Shown here in pieces: positions 20,893 through 29,961 of a DNA stretch of 49,030 nucleotides. Every line of letters begins with the position of its first letter. Positions within the stretch are counted from its first letter, which is position 1. The stretch comes from Clostridia bacterium. GTDB taxonomy: Bacteria; Bacillota; Clostridia; Oscillospirales; Acutalibacteraceae. The notes below the pieces were generated by a model, which made no database searches, was not told the origin of the DNA, and saw only the letters and a list, made by a program, of their open reading frames with translations. The stretch covers positions 1 to 49,030 of the forward strand of contig JAFQCU010000009.1 in assembly GCA_017416285.1 (NCBI GenBank), written 5' to 3'. A program made the position numbers and the translations under genes.

Positions 20893-22011
20893 ATGAGTAA
20901 AATTAATTTAGTTGCCCCGTGTTTATTCGGTGTGGAAAGTATTGCCGCCGATGAATTTCGCCGTATGGGCTTTAATGAAGTTAATGCCGAAAATGGCCGT
21001 GTGCTTTTGTCGGGTGATGAAAATATGCTTGCCAGAGCTAATATATGCTCACGCTTTGCAGAAAGAATTTTGATAAACGTTGGCGAATTTGAGGCCACAA
21101 CCTTTACCGAACTTTTTGATGGTGTAAAAGCACTCCCGTGGGAGAATTTTATCGGTCGTGACGATGCTTTTCCCGTAAACGGTTGGAGCATTAATTCACA
21201 GCTTTTCAGCATACCCGACTGTCAGTCAATTATTAAAAAGGCAATAGTTGAACGCTTAAAGCTAAAGTATAAGATTAATATTTTTCCCGAAACGGGAAGT
21301 GAATATAAAATTCGTTTTTCTATTCATAAAAATGTTGTTACAATGATGATTGATACAAGCGGTGAGGGGCTTCATAAGCGTGGTTATCGTCGCAATTCTA
21401 ACGACGCACCGTTAAAAGAAACCTTGGCGGCATCTATGTGTGATTTGGCAAGAATTTATCCCGATACACAGCTGTTTGACCCCTTTTGCGGAAGTGGTAC
21501 AATCCTAATAGAAGCGGCTTTAATGGCTACTAAAACCGCTCCCGGTCTTCGCCGTTTCTTTGCGGCTGAACGTTTTAGCTTTTTAGATGATAAAATTTGG
21601 CGTGAGGAACGCACCCGTGCACAGGATTTAATTCTTAAAAACGTTGAATTCAAAGCGCAAGGCTTTGATATTGACCCCGCTTGTGTGGAACTCACACTTG
21701 CAAACGCTAAAAAAGCGGGTGTTGAAAAATATGTAAAAGCCGCTATTGGCGACGTTAAGGATTTTAAGGCACCCGAAAAGCGTTGCTTAACAATTACCAA
21801 CCCACCTTACGGCGAACGCCTTTTAGACATTAAAGCTGCTGAAGAGCTTTACAAGGTTATGGGCAGACAGTTTGAGCAGGGTGAGGGAAGAAAGTATTAC
21901 GTTATCAGTCCTCACGATGAATTTGAAAAGTATTATGGAAAAGAAGCCGATAAACGCCGTAAGCTTTATAACGGTATGATTAAGTGCCAGTTATTTATGT
22001 ATTTTAAATAG
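20893..22011 (+). CDS. THUMP-domain RNA methyltransferase, RlmL/YpsC-like
   Basis: 372 aa. The N-terminal ferredoxin-like and THUMP region (about 1-160) precedes a class I SAM-dependent methyltransferase. LFDPFCGSGTILIEAA (near residues 197-212) is the SAM-binding motif I, FDIDPACVELT is motif II and TNPPYGERL (near 299-307) is the N6/N2-methylase NPPY motif. It corresponds to the N-terminal half of E. coli RlmL and Firmicutes YpsC, which methylate G2445 of 23S rRNA; the target here is inferred. Its stop overlaps the promoter of the FMN riboswitch. Confidence 0.9.
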   Translation: MSKINLVAPCLFGVESIAADEFRRMGFNEVNAENGRVLLSGDENMLARANICSRFAERILINVGEFEATTFTELFDGVKALPWENFIGRDDAFPVNGWSINSQLFSIPDCQSIIKKAIVERLKLKYKINIFPETGSEYKIRFSIHKNVVTMMIDTSGEGLHKRGYRRNSNDAPLKETLAASMCDLARIYPDTQLFDPFCGSGTILIEAALMATKTAPGLRRFFAAERFSFLDDKIWREERTRAQDLILKNVEFKAQGFDIDPACVELTLANAKKAGVEKYVKAAIGDVKDFKAPEKRCLTITNPPYGERLLDIKAAEELYKVMGRQFEQGEGRKYYVISPHDEFEKYYGKEADKRRKLYNGMIKCQLFMYFK

Positions 22012-22040
22012 TTGACTTTAGTCGAATATTGTCATATAAT
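22012..22040 (+). promoter_or_regulatory. Promoter of FMN riboswitch/ribU transcript
   Basis: TTGACT (22012-22017), exactly 17 bp, and consensus TATAAT (22035-22040), immediately before the riboswitch. Confidence 0.85.
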
Positions 22041-22049
22041 AATTTCGTA

Positions 22050-22159
22050 ATCTTCGGGGCGAGGTGAAATTCCTCACCGGCGGTAAAGCCCGCTAATCGC
22101 TTTTGCGACCGATTTGGTGAAATTCCAAAGCCGACAGTATAGTCTGGATGTGAGAAGAT
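22050..22159 (+). promoter_or_regulatory. FMN riboswitch (RFN element)
   Basis: All RFN blocks are present: P1 ATCTTC/GAAGAT, CGGGGCGAGGTGAAATTCCTCACCGGCGGT split across arms, AAAGCCCGC, GCGACC, GATTTGGTGAAATTCC, AAAGCCGACAGT and ATAGTCTGGATG. It binds FMN and, with the following terminator (22180-22213), should stop transcription of the riboflavin transporter gene when flavin is plentiful. Confidence 0.97.
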
Positions 22160-22179
22160 AAAAGTTATTTTAAACTTTT

Positions 22180-22213
22180 AACGCCCTTATTTTATATAAG
22201 GGCGTTATTTTTT
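22180..22213 (+). terminator. FMN riboswitch terminator
   Basis: AACGCCCTTAT and ATAAGGGCGTT close a five-base loop and are followed by ATTTTTT. The SD GAGGTGA of ribU lies just beyond. Confidence 0.85.
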
Positions 22214-22225
22214 AGAGGTGATAAA

Positions 22226-22810
22226 ATGCGTAAGGAAGAAATTAAAAAGCTTGCTTTTGGTGCGCTGTTTGGTGCGCTTGGCTTTGTTTTAATGTTGCTT
22301 GAATTTCCTTTACCGATTATTCCGTCGTTTGTTAAGCTCGATTTTTCGGAATTGCCTGCATTAATCGTAAGCTTTGTGTACGGTCCGCTTTACGGTATTT
22401 CGGTTTGTCTTTTAAAAAATGTGTTACACTTGTTCGTTACCACAAGCGCAGGTGTGGGTGAGGTTTCCAATTTTATCCTTGGCGCCATTTTTGTCGGTGT
22501 AGCAGGGCTAATTTATAAGTACAACAAAAACCGCAAATATGCGCTTATAGGTTCGCTTGTGGGCGCTGTTGTTATGGCGGTTATCAGCATTGTTTCGAAT
22601 TATTATATTGTATATCCCGCATTTTCGGTATTATATGGCTTGCCAATGCCGGCAATTATTGGTATGTATCAGGCGATTTTGCCGTCTGTTGACGGTCTAT
22701 TCGAAGCTCTTGTAATTTTTAATTTACCTTTTAACTTCGCAAAGGGAATTATTGATGCGGCAATCTGCTTTTTGATTTATAAAAAGTTATCACCGATACT
22801 GAAAAAGTAG
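22226..22810 (+). CDS. ribU: ECF transporter S component for riboflavin, RibU
   Basis: 194 aa with about six membrane helices. LFGALGFVLMLLEFP near residues 12-27, KLDFSELPALIVSFVYGP near 38-55 and the long loop of SNYYIVYP fit RibU. It binds riboflavin and works with the shared energising module EcfA-A'-T, which is encoded elsewhere. The FMN riboswitch upstream independently supports the substrate. Confidence 0.93.
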   Translation: MRKEEIKKLAFGALFGALGFVLMLLEFPLPIIPSFVKLDFSELPALIVSFVYGPLYGISVCLLKNVLHLFVTTSAGVGEVSNFILGAIFVGVAGLIYKYNKNRKYALIGSLVGAVVMAVISIVSNYYIVYPAFSVLYGLPMPAIIGMYQAILPSVDGLFEALVIFNLPFNFAKGIIDAAICFLIYKKLSPILKK

Positions 22811-22822
22811 GGAGGAATTTCA

Positions 22823-23167
22823 ATGGATGTATTTGTAATTTATTTAATGGGAGTAATGAGTTATTTGGTAATCGTTTGGGCGTTATTTGCGGATTTTATT
22901 GCATTACTTTTAAAAATTTTCCCAATGAAACCGCCTAAGGATTATAATGAATATTGTAAAAATAGAAATAGTCAAGAATTTAAGTGCCATAAAAAGAAAT
23001 GGATTAAAAGCTATATTTCTTTATTAATAATATACACTTTAGTTTTTTATGGCTTTTGGTTTTTTACCAAAAACCTTGGCAATAGTTTTTTGTTTTCCTT
23101 TTTTATTTTAGTAATTGGAATGGGTATATTAAATAATTTTGAAAGAAAAGAAAGACCGAACAAATAA
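22823..23167 (+). CDS. Small membrane protein of unknown function
   Basis: 114 aa with a hydrophobic N-terminal segment (about 3-35), a hydrophilic Lys/Asn/Cys-containing middle and two further hydrophobic segments (about 65-85 and 88-105). I do not recognise the family. Its codons are more A/T-rich than those of its neighbours, with many AAA, AAT, TTT and ATT, which suggests a later arrival. The SD GGAGG lies close behind ribU, so it would be cotranscribed under the FMN riboswitch. It is followed by the SAM riboswitch promoter. Confidence 0.65.
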   Translation: MDVFVIYLMGVMSYLVIVWALFADFIALLLKIFPMKPPKDYNEYCKNRNSQEFKCHKKKWIKSYISLLIIYTLVFYGFWFFTKNLGNSFLFSFFILVIGMGILNNFERKERPNK

Positions 23168-23198
23168 TATTGGTTATTTTTGACTATAAAAAAATAAC

Positions 23199-23226
23199 TT
23201 GACAAATTTCGATTATATGTTACAAT
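23199..23226 (+). promoter_or_regulatory. Promoter of SAM riboswitch/metK transcript
   Basis: Consensus TTGACA (23199-23204), a 16-bp spacer and TACAAT (23221-23226), about 25 bases before the riboswitch. Confidence 0.75.
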
Positions 23227-23249
23227 AGTTAACGCAAATTAAATATCGT

Positions 23250-23344
23250 CCTTATCAAGAGTGGTGGAGGGGCACGGCCCGATGAAACCCGGCAACCTGT
23301 TTTTACAAGGTGCTAAATCCGTCGGTATTATCCGAAAGATGAGG
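23250..23344 (+). promoter_or_regulatory. SAM-I riboswitch (S-box)
   Basis: P1 is CCTTATC/GATGAGG. Between lie the invariant blocks AAGAGTGGTGGAGGG, GGCCCGATGAAACCCGGCAACC, GGTGCTAAATCC and the short P4 hairpin ending CCGAAAGATGAG. A terminator follows at 23357-23386. GAGG at 23341-23344 can pair with CCTC near 23361-23364 as an antiterminator, so SAM should switch metK off. Confidence 0.97.
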
Positions 23345-23356
23345 TTGTTTTTATAA

Positions 23357-23386
23357 AACCGCCTCGTGAGATGGCGGTTATTTTTT
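23357..23386 (+). terminator. SAM riboswitch terminator
   Basis: AACCGCC and GGCGGTT close a nine-base loop and are followed by ATTTTTT. Confidence 0.85.
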
Positions 23387-23417
23387 GTATATTTTTTAAA
23401 CAGAGAGGAATTTTAAA

Positions 23418-24605
23418 ATGGCAAAAATGCTTTTTACTTCTGAATCGGTTACTGAAGGTCATCCCGATAAGGTGTCTGACCAAGTGTCAGACGCAGTTTT
23501 AGATGCGATTTTCAGTCAAGACCCTTATGCTCGTGTTGCTTGTGAAACCTTCTGTACAACGGGTGTTGTTACCGTTATGGGTGAAATTACCACCACTGCA
23601 CAGGTTGATATCCCTGCAGTTGTTCGTGAGGTTGTTTGTGATATTGGCTACAACAGCGAAAAGGCAGGCTTTAACGGCAATAACTGTGCTGTTATGGTTG
23701 CTCTTGATAAGCAGTCACCCGACATTGCAATGGGCGTTGACAAGTCTTTTGAGCTTAAGGATGGCGAGGAAGATGCTTATAACTTAAACGGTGCGGGCGA
23801 CCAGGGTATGATGTTTGGCTATGCTTGTAACGAAACTGAAGAATTAATGCCTTTGGCAATTTCTTTGGCTCACAAAATGGCAAAGCGCCTTACCGACGTT
23901 CGTAAGAGCGGCGAATTAGATTACTTAAATCCCGACGGAAAAACACAGGTTACTGTTGAATATAATGACGGTGTGCCCACCCGTGTTGATACCGTTGTTG
24001 TTTCAAGTCAGCACACTGCTGATGTTTCACTTGAAACCTTGCGTGCTGATATTTTGGAAAAGGTTATTAAACCTATCGTTCCTGCAAATCTTTTGGATGA
24101 AAACACCAAGTTCTTCATTAACCCCACAGGTCGTTTTGTTGTAGGCGGTCCTCAGGGCGATACAGGTCTTACCGGTCGTAAAATTATCGTTGACACCTAT
24201 GGCGGTTATGCTCGCCACGGCGGTGGTGCATTCTCGGGTAAGGACCCCACAAAGGTTGACCGCAGCGCCGCTTATGCATCACGTTGGGTTGCTAAAAATA
24301 TCGTTGCTGCAGGTCTTGCTGATAAGTGCGAAATTCAGTTGGCTTATGCTATCGGTGTTGCACGTCCCGTATCTGTAATGGTTGATACCTTCGGTACTGG
24401 TAAAATTTCTGACGATAAGATTGTAGAAGCAGTAAATAATGTGTTTGACTTGCGTCCGTCTGCAATTATTGATGCTTTACAGCTTCGTCGCCCAATCTAC
24501 CGCCAGACCGCTGCTTATGGTCATATGGGAAGAACAGATATTGATTTACCTTGGGAAAAAACCAATAAGGTAGAAGAATTAAAAAAGTACTTGACAAATT
24601 CATAA
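23418..24605 (+). CDS. metK: S-adenosylmethionine synthetase
   Basis: 395 aa, full length. It makes SAM from methionine and [22 protein letters not shown] near residues 7-25 (substrate loop), the [12 protein letters not shown] hexapeptide-region motif near 128-139 and [18 protein letters not shown] near 268-285 (P-loop-like signature) are all intact. Regulation by the SAM-I riboswitch gives product feedback. The last codons overlap the promoter of the infC operon (TTGACA at 24591). Confidence 0.98.
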   Translation: MAKMLFTSESVTEGHPDKVSDQVSDAVLDAIFSQDPYARVACETFCTTGVVTVMGEITTTAQVDIPAVVREVVCDIGYNSEKAGFNGNNCAVMVALDKQSPDIAMGVDKSFELKDGEEDAYNLNGAGDQGMMFGYACNETEELMPLAISLAHKMAKRLTDVRKSGELDYLNPDGKTQVTVEYNDGVPTRVDTVVVSSQHTADVSLETLRADILEKVIKPIVPANLLDENTKFFINPTGRFVVGGPQGDTGLTGRKIIVDTYGGYARHGGGAFSGKDPTKVDRSAAYASRWVAKNIVAAGLADKCEIQLAYAIGVARPVSVMVDTFGTGKISDDKIVEAVNNVFDLRPSAIIDALQLRRPIYRQTAAYGHMGRTDIDLPWEKTNKVEELKKYLTNS

Positions 24606-24618
24606 ATTAGTGTATAAT
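24591..24618 (+). promoter_or_regulatory. Promoter of infC-rpmI-rplT
   Basis: Consensus TTGACA (24591-24596), a 16-bp spacer and TATAAT (24613-24618). The -35 and part of the spacer lie inside the end of metK. Confidence 0.85.
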
Positions 24619-24631
24619 AATTGTAACAACA

Positions 24632-24745
24632 AAGTAGTACGTATTGCGTCCTCACCCTCAGATTTTGTTTAAAAGGGTCAATAAGTTCCAAAACACTTTG
24701 GTATTCTTATGCGTGGGCGTTATTGCGTCCACGCTTTTGTTTTAT
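24632..24745 (+). promoter_or_regulatory. Leader of infC-rpmI-rplT, candidate L20 autoregulatory element
   Basis: A structured leader of about 130 bases ends in a terminator (stem GCGTGG..CCACGC with GCG/CGT inner pairs, 24711-24734, then TTTTGTTTT). In Bacillus and many Firmicutes L20 represses this operon by premature termination in such a leader. The position and terminator fit that mechanism. I cannot confirm the rRNA-mimicking fold by eye. Confidence 0.65.
24711..24743 (+). terminator. Attenuator terminator in the infC leader
   Basis: GCGTGG and CCACGC enclose a shorter inner helix and are followed by TTTTGTTTT, 17 bases before the SD region of infC. Confidence 0.75.
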
Positions 24746-24765
24746 AAATTTGGAGGTGCATTAGC

Positions 24766-25284
24766 ATTAGCAGTAAAGAAGTTGCTATAAACGAAGGTAT
24801 TAAATTTAAGGAAGTTCGTGTTATCATGAACGACGGCAGTCAGCTTGGCGTTGTTTCTATTGATAAAGCTCTTGAAGCAGCAAGCAAGGCTGAACTCGAT
24901 TTGGTTTGTATTTCTCCCAATGCTCAACCGCCCGTTTGCAAGGTTATGGACTATGGTAAGTACCGCTTCGAACAGGCAAAGCGTGAAAAGGAAAACAAGA
25001 AAAACCAAAAGGTTATTGAAACTAAGGAAATCCGCTTAGGTTTAAGTATCGACGTGCATGACTTTGAAACCAAAGGCAAACAGGCAATCAAGTTTATTCA
25101 AAGTGGCAATAAGGTTAAGGTTTCAATTCGTTTTAGGGGCCGTGAAATGGGCCATCCTGAAATCGGTTTAGAAACTATGACACGCTTTGCAGAATTCTGC
25201 AGTGAAGTTGCCAATGTTGAAAAACCTGCTAAGCTTGAAGGACGTAATATGCTTATGTTCTTGGCTCCCAAATCAAGTAAGTAA
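24766..25284 (+). CDS. infC: Translation initiation factor IF-3, ATT start
   Basis: 172 aa. The protein reads in frame from ATT at 24766 (SSKEVAINEGIKFKEVRVI, then NDGSQLGV), matching the IF-3 N-terminus (INE.I...EVR.I). No ATG, GTG or TTG is available at that end. GGAGG at 24752-24756 is nine bases upstream. A second in-frame ATT at 24760 is too close to the SD. Rare AUU starts in infC are the known basis of IF-3 autoregulation in several bacteria. Starting at the ATG 24826 would remove 20 conserved residues. IF-3 prevents subunit joining and checks start codons. First gene of infC-rpmI-rplT. Confidence 0.94.
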   Translation: MSSKEVAINEGIKFKEVRVIMNDGSQLGVVSIDKALEAASKAELDLVCISPNAQPPVCKVMDYGKYRFEQAKREKENKKNQKVIETKEIRLGLSIDVHDFETKGKQAIKFIQSGNKVKVSIRFRGREMGHPEIGLETMTRFAEFCSEVANVEKPAKLEGRNMLMFLAPKSSK

Positions 25285-25318
25285 CAATTGTTAAAAAATA
25301 GAAAACGGAGGAATTAAA

Positions 25319-25516
25319 ATGCCTAAAATTAAAACTCACAGTGGCGCAAAGAAACGCTTTAAGCTTACCAAAACCGGTCAAGTAAAACGTGCACATGCTT
25401 TCAAGTCACACATTCTCAACAAGAAAACCACAAAACGTAAGAGAAACCTTCGTAAGGTTGTTGTTGCTGACGTTACCAACACCGCAACCGTTAAGAAGTT
25501 AATTCCTTACAAGTAA
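25319..25516 (+). CDS. rpmI: Ribosomal protein bL35
   Basis: 65 aa, highly basic, with the bL35 signature [17 protein letters not shown] near the N-terminus and [17 protein letters not shown]. The SD CGGAGG precedes the ATG. Part of the infC operon. Confidence 0.98.
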   Translation: MPKIKTHSGAKKRFKLTKTGQVKRAHAFKSHILNKKTTKRKRNLRKVVVADVTNTATVKKLIPYK

Positions 25517-25545
25517 GAACTAGTTATAAATTGGAGGTATAAGAA

Positions 25546-25905
25546 ATGGCACGTGTTAAAGGTGCGTTAGCTACACGCAAAAGAAGAAATAAAGTGTTAA
25601 AGCTTGCTAAGGGCTACTTCGGCGCTAAGTCAAAGCTTTTTAAAACTGCTAAAGAAGCAGTTATGAAATCAGGTCAATACGCATACATCGGTCGTCGCCT
25701 TAAGAAGCGTGATTTCCGTCGTCTTTGGATTACCCGTATTTCTGCTGCTTGCAAAATGAACGGTATGAACTATTCATCATTTATGAATGGTCTTAACAAG
25801 GCTGGTATTGAAATCAACCGTAAGATGTTGGCTGACCTCGCAGTTAACGATGCTAAGGGCTTCGAAACCTTAGTAAAGGCTGCTAAGAAGGCTCTCGAAA
25901 AATAA
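25546..25905 (+). CDS. rplT: Ribosomal protein bL20
   Basis: 119 aa. [24 protein letters not shown]-type N-terminal extension and [27 protein letters not shown] in the globular part identify bL20, which nucleates 50S assembly and usually represses its own operon through the leader. A terminator follows. Confidence 0.98.
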   Translation: MARVKGALATRKRRNKVLKLAKGYFGAKSKLFKTAKEAVMKSGQYAYIGRRLKKRDFRRLWITRISAACKMNGMNYSSFMNGLNKAGIEINRKMLADLAVNDAKGFETLVKAAKKALEK

Positions 25906-25911
25906 TAATTT

Positions 25912-25946
25912 TCGCCCGAGTGTTTAATATCTCGGGCGACTTTTTC
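25912..25946 (+). terminator. Terminator after rplT
   Basis: CGCCCGAG and CTCGGGCG close a ten-base loop and are followed by ACTTTTTC. Confidence 0.85.
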
Positions 25947-25966
25947 ATTTTTAAAGGGGTGTAAAA

Positions 25967-26746
25967 ATGCCTGAAATTAAGGTAATTACAAGTAAAGATA
26001 ATCCGCTTATCAAGCTCGTTTGCGGTTTGCAAAGTAAGGCATCTGTTCGTAAAAGGGAGGGGCTTTTCGTTTTAGAAGGGCTTCGTATTTGTGATGATGC
26101 CGCTGACAATTCAATATGGTTTGATAAACTGATTATCTCTAAAACCGCCAAAGAAAAGTATGGTTTAGAACTTGAAAAATTCTATAAAAATGCTGACGAA
26201 ATTTTTGAAATTCCTGACAGCCTTTTTGCGAAAATCAGCGACACTGCTTCACCTCAAGGCGTTATTGCAGTGGTTAAAATCCCTACGCTTTCGCCCGAAA
26301 TTTCAAAAAGTGGAAGATACATTGCGCTTGAAAACCTTAACGACCCGTCAAATTTGGGTGCAATTTCACGCACGGCAGAAGCATTGGGGGTTAGCGGTAT
26401 AATTCTATCAAGCGACAGTGTTGACCCTTATGCACCAAAGTCATTAAGGGCGTCTATGGGTACACTTTTGCGTATGCCTGTGATTATTTTAAATGATTTT
26501 GTAAATGAAATTAAGGCGTCGGGTCTTACAACTTATGCTTGTGTGGTTGACAGTAATGCAACCGCTATTACCGATATTACTTTTAATGATGGCAGTGTTT
26601 TGTTAATTGGTAACGAGGCAAACGGATTAACAGGGGCTGCTAAAAATATGGCACATAAGCAAATTACTATTCCGATGCGTGGTAATGCCGAGTCATTTAA
26701 TGCGGCAACTGCGGCGGCAATTTCAATGTGGGAAATGATGAAATAA
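25967..26746 (+). CDS. TrmH/SpoU-family RNA 2'-O-methyltransferase
   Basis: 259 aa. The N-terminal substrate-binding domain (KDNPLIKLVCGLQSKASVRKREGLFVLEG) is followed by the SPOUT knot: LNDPSNLGAISRTAEALG (motif 1, near 127-144), LLIGNEANGL (motif 2, near 210-219) and IPMRGNAESFNAATAAAI (motif 3). Such Firmicutes proteins are 23S rRNA 2'-O-ribose methyltransferases (RlmB-like); the target nucleotide cannot be read. SD AAAGGGG. Its stop overlaps the dprA start (TAATG). Confidence 0.9.
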   Translation: MPEIKVITSKDNPLIKLVCGLQSKASVRKREGLFVLEGLRICDDAADNSIWFDKLIISKTAKEKYGLELEKFYKNADEIFEIPDSLFAKISDTASPQGVIAVVKIPTLSPEISKSGRYIALENLNDPSNLGAISRTAEALGVSGIILSSDSVDPYAPKSLRASMGTLLRMPVIILNDFVNEIKASGLTTYACVVDSNATAITDITFNDGSVLLIGNEANGLTGAAKNMAHKQITIPMRGNAESFNAATAAAISMWEMMK

Positions 26747-27861
26747 TGGAATATTATATCTGGTTACAGCTTTGTTTAGGTCAAGGTAATCGTTATATTA
26801 CACGCATTTTTGAATGCTTCCCATCGGCTAAAGCAGTTTATGAGGCAGATAATGAAACACGTCAAAGGCTTTTGCCGAAAAGTGTTATCGTAAAACTTAA
26901 TAATGCTCGCTTAAATGAAGCAAGGACCATTTTGGAAAAGTGCAATTCAAATAATATTACGATAATTAATTATCATAATCGTAATTATCCTAGTGTCTTG
27001 CGTGAAATCAGTTCGCCACCTGTGGTACTTTATGTAAAAGGCAATTTACCCGATTTTGAAAATCTGCCTGCGTTTTGTATTGTTGGCCCTAGAAGTGTAA
27101 GTGAATTTGGTAAAAAATCTGCATATTCGCTAGGCTATCGTCTTGCAAAAGCGGGCTTTATTGTGGTAAGCGGTGGTGCAATCGGCAGTGATACTTATGC
27201 ACATATCGGTGCATTAAAGGCAGAGGGTATAACCGTTTTAGTAATGCCTTGTGGTTTTTCGGTATCTTATCTGGAAGAAAACCGTGCACTAAGAGAGCAT
27301 ATTGCAAAAAGCGGTTGTCTTATAAGCGAATATCCACCCGAAACACCTGTTGCAAGAGGAACGTTTCAGGTCAGAAACCGACTTATGTCGGGCTTATCAC
27401 TTGGCACCGCTGTTGTGGAAGCGGCTAGAAGAAGTGGTGCGCTTATTACAGCTAATCACGCCTTGGAGCAAAACAAGGATGTTTTTGTTATTCCCGGTAT
27501 GCCTAATATGAAGCAATATGAGGGCTCGAATGCGCTTTTGCGTGACGGCGCAAAGCCGCTATTAGACACTTCAGATATTTTTAACGAATATATTTCGCTT
27601 TATCACGATAAAATTGATATCGAAAAAGCGTATAAACAGGTACCAAAACCGGAAAAAGTTAAAAATAATAAAAAAATATTGAATGTAACTCTTTCAAATC
27701 AGGCAAAAATAGTGTATAATTGTTTGGATAAGCAGAAATTCTATCCTGATGATTTGAATACCGGCTTATCACCGTCTGATTTACTTTCAGCATTAACAGA
27801 ATTGGAAATGGAATTTATAGTTCGTGCTCTCCCAGGTGGGCAGTACGAAATTTGCAAATAA
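26746..27861 (+). CDS. dprA: DNA processing protein DprA
   Basis: 371 aa. DprA binds incoming single-stranded DNA and loads RecA in transformation. The Rossmann-type core holds VGPRSVSEFG (near residues 108-117), SGGAIGSDTYAHIGAL (near 142-157), ISEYPPETP and FQVRNRLMSGLS (near 204-215). A winged-helix-like C-terminus follows (SNQAKIVYNCL...). VGPRS departs from the common VG(T/S)R form. The ATG at 26746 is coupled to the upstream stop; the ATG at 26728 lies within the upstream gene and adds unrelated residues. Order dprA-topA-trmFO is conserved in Firmicutes. Confidence 0.94.
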   Translation: MEYYIWLQLCLGQGNRYITRIFECFPSAKAVYEADNETRQRLLPKSVIVKLNNARLNEARTILEKCNSNNITIINYHNRNYPSVLREISSPPVVLYVKGNLPDFENLPAFCIVGPRSVSEFGKKSAYSLGYRLAKAGFIVVSGGAIGSDTYAHIGALKAEGITVLVMPCGFSVSYLEENRALREHIAKSGCLISEYPPETPVARGTFQVRNRLMSGLSLGTAVVEAARRSGALITANHALEQNKDVFVIPGMPNMKQYEGSNALLRDGAKPLLDTSDIFNEYISLYHDKIDIEKAYKQVPKPEKVKNNKKILNVTLSNQAKIVYNCLDKQKFYPDDLNTGLSPSDLLSALTELEMEFIVRALPGGQYEICK

Positions 27862-27877
27862 GTAACGGAGGAATATT

Positions 27878-29959
27878 ATGTCAAAACTTTTGATAGTTGA
27901 GTCACCTAGTAAAATTAAAGGTATCAAAAAGTATTTAGGCTCGGATTATACCGTAATGGCATCTCAAGGTCACGTACGTGATTTGCCAAAGTCTAAATTC
28001 GGCATTGACGTTAATAAGGGCTTTAAGCCTGAATATATAAATATGGCAGATAAAAAGGAATTAATTAAGTCCCTTAAAGCTGCCGCCGCTGAAAGTGACC
28101 AAGTTTTTCTCGCAACCGACCCTGACCGTGAGGGCGAGGCGATTTCTTGGCATCTTTCACAAATTTTAGCGCTCGATTTAAATGACGCTAACCGTGTAAC
28201 CTTTAACGAAATTACAAAAAGCTGTGTACAGGCAGGTATTAAAGCACCTAGAAAGATTGATATGGACCTTGTTGATGCTCAGCAAGCCCGTCGTGTGCTT
28301 GACCGTATTGTTGGTTATAAGCTTAGTCCATTTTTGTGGAAAAAGGTTAAAAGCGGCTTGTCTGCAGGTCGTGTTCAAACCGTTGCACTTCGCTTAATTG
28401 TTGAGCGTGAAAAGGAAATTGAAAAATTTAAAGAGCAAGAATATTGGTCAGTAGATGCTAAATTAGCGGCAGGCAGAAAAACCTTTATTGCAAAGCTTTA
28501 CAGCGACAAGAACGGCAAGATTGATATAATTCCTGACAAAGCAGCCGCTGATGAAATTTTACAGAACCTTGAAAACGCAGTTTATACTGTTTCAAACATT
28601 AAAAAGGGTAAGCGTACCCGCCAACCGGCACCTCCCTTTAATACTTCAACCCTTCAACAGGAAGCTTCTCGTAAGCTTGGCTTTACCGCACAACGCACTA
28701 TGCGTATTGCACAGCAGCTTTATGAAGGTGTTGACGTAGCAAGTCACGGTACAATGGGTCTTATCACATATATGCGTACCGACTCGCTTCGTATTTCTGA
28801 AGAGGCAAGAGCTGCAGGTAATAAGTTTATTGCTGAGACTTATGGCAATAAGTATTTACCCTCAAGCCCACGCTATTATAAAACAAAGAGTGGCGCACAG
28901 GATGCTCACGAAGCTATCCGTCCCACCGTTGCAGATTTAAAGCCCGATGCTATTAAAGGCTCTTTGACAACTGAACAATATAAGCTTTATAAGCTTATTT
29001 GGGAACGTTTTATTGCTTCCTTAATGGCTGCTTGTGTGCAGAACACTGTTAACGTTGATATTACCGCTAACGATTATTTGTTTAAGGCAAGCGGTTATTC
29101 GGTTTCGTTTGACGGTTATACCGCACTTTACGTAGAGGGCCGTGATGATGAGGAGGAGCAGGAAAGCTCGTTACCCGATATGAACGAGGGCGATATTTTG
29201 AAGCTTCGTGACCTCGCAGGTAATCAGCACTTTACACAGCCTCCCGCAAGATATACCGAACCTACTTTGATTAAAGCTTTGGATGAAAACGGTATTGGCC
29301 GTCCTTCAACATATGCACCGATTCTTTCAAACATTCTTAGCCGTGATTATATCGAACGTGTTAAGAAGTCCCTAAAACCGACCGAGCTTGGTAAAGTTGT
29401 TTCTGATTTGATGGTGCAGTATTTCAATAAGATTTTTGAAATTAAGTTTACTGCAGGTCTAGAAGAACAGCTCGATAAAATTGGTGCCGGTGAGCTTGAG
29501 TGGACTAATACGATTGAAGAGTTTTATAAGGACTTTAACACACTTTACACTAAGGCTGAAAGCTCACTTAACGGCAAAAAGGTTAAAGTACCCGATGTTG
29601 AAAGTGACATAATTTGCGATAAATGCGGCAGAAAAATGGTTGTAAAATCAAGCCGTTTTGGCAAATTCCTTGCGTGCCCGGGTTATCCCGAGTGTAAAAA
29701 CACAAAGCCTGTACCTGAGGACGAAATTACACAGCCTTGTCCCAAGTGTGGCGGCAAGCTTGTAAAGCGCCTCTCAAAAAAGGGTAATAAATTTTACGGT
29801 TGCACTAATTATCCAAAGTGCGATTTTGCTTCTCCCGGCATTCCTACCGGTGACATTTGTCCGGAATGTGGAAGCTATATTATAAGCGGTATGAAAGGTA
29901 AGAAGTATTGTATGAATTCTGAATGCCCAAGCCGCACAAAAACCAAAAAGGAAAAATAA
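27878..29959 (+). CDS. topA: DNA topoisomerase I
   Basis: 693 aa. Type IA topoisomerase that relaxes negative supercoils. The N-terminal Toprim domain ([32 protein letters not shown] with DxDxE near residues 80-84) and the active-site Tyr near 298 in [10 protein letters not shown] are intact. Three C-terminal zinc-ribbon units (from about residue 580: [36 protein letters not shown]) bind DNA. SD CGGAGG precedes the ATG. Confidence 0.98.
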   Translation: MSKLLIVESPSKIKGIKKYLGSDYTVMASQGHVRDLPKSKFGIDVNKGFKPEYINMADKKELIKSLKAAAAESDQVFLATDPDREGEAISWHLSQILALDLNDANRVTFNEITKSCVQAGIKAPRKIDMDLVDAQQARRVLDRIVGYKLSPFLWKKVKSGLSAGRVQTVALRLIVEREKEIEKFKEQEYWSVDAKLAAGRKTFIAKLYSDKNGKIDIIPDKAAADEILQNLENAVYTVSNIKKGKRTRQPAPPFNTSTLQQEASRKLGFTAQRTMRIAQQLYEGVDVASHGTMGLITYMRTDSLRISEEARAAGNKFIAETYGNKYLPSSPRYYKTKSGAQDAHEAIRPTVADLKPDAIKGSLTTEQYKLYKLIWERFIASLMAACVQNTVNVDITANDYLFKASGYSVSFDGYTALYVEGRDDEEEQESSLPDMNEGDILKLRDLAGNQHFTQPPARYTEPTLIKALDENGIGRPSTYAPILSNILSRDYIERVKKSLKPTELGKVVSDLMVQYFNKIFEIKFTAGLEEQLDKIGAGELEWTNTIEEFYKDFNTLYTKAESSLNGKKVKVPDVESDIICDKCGRKMVVKSSRFGKFLACPGYPECKNTKPVPEDEITQPCPKCGGKLVKRLSKKGNKFYGCTNYPKCDFASPGIPTGDICPECGSYIISGMKGKKYCMNSECPSRTKTKKEK

Positions 29960-29961
29960 TA

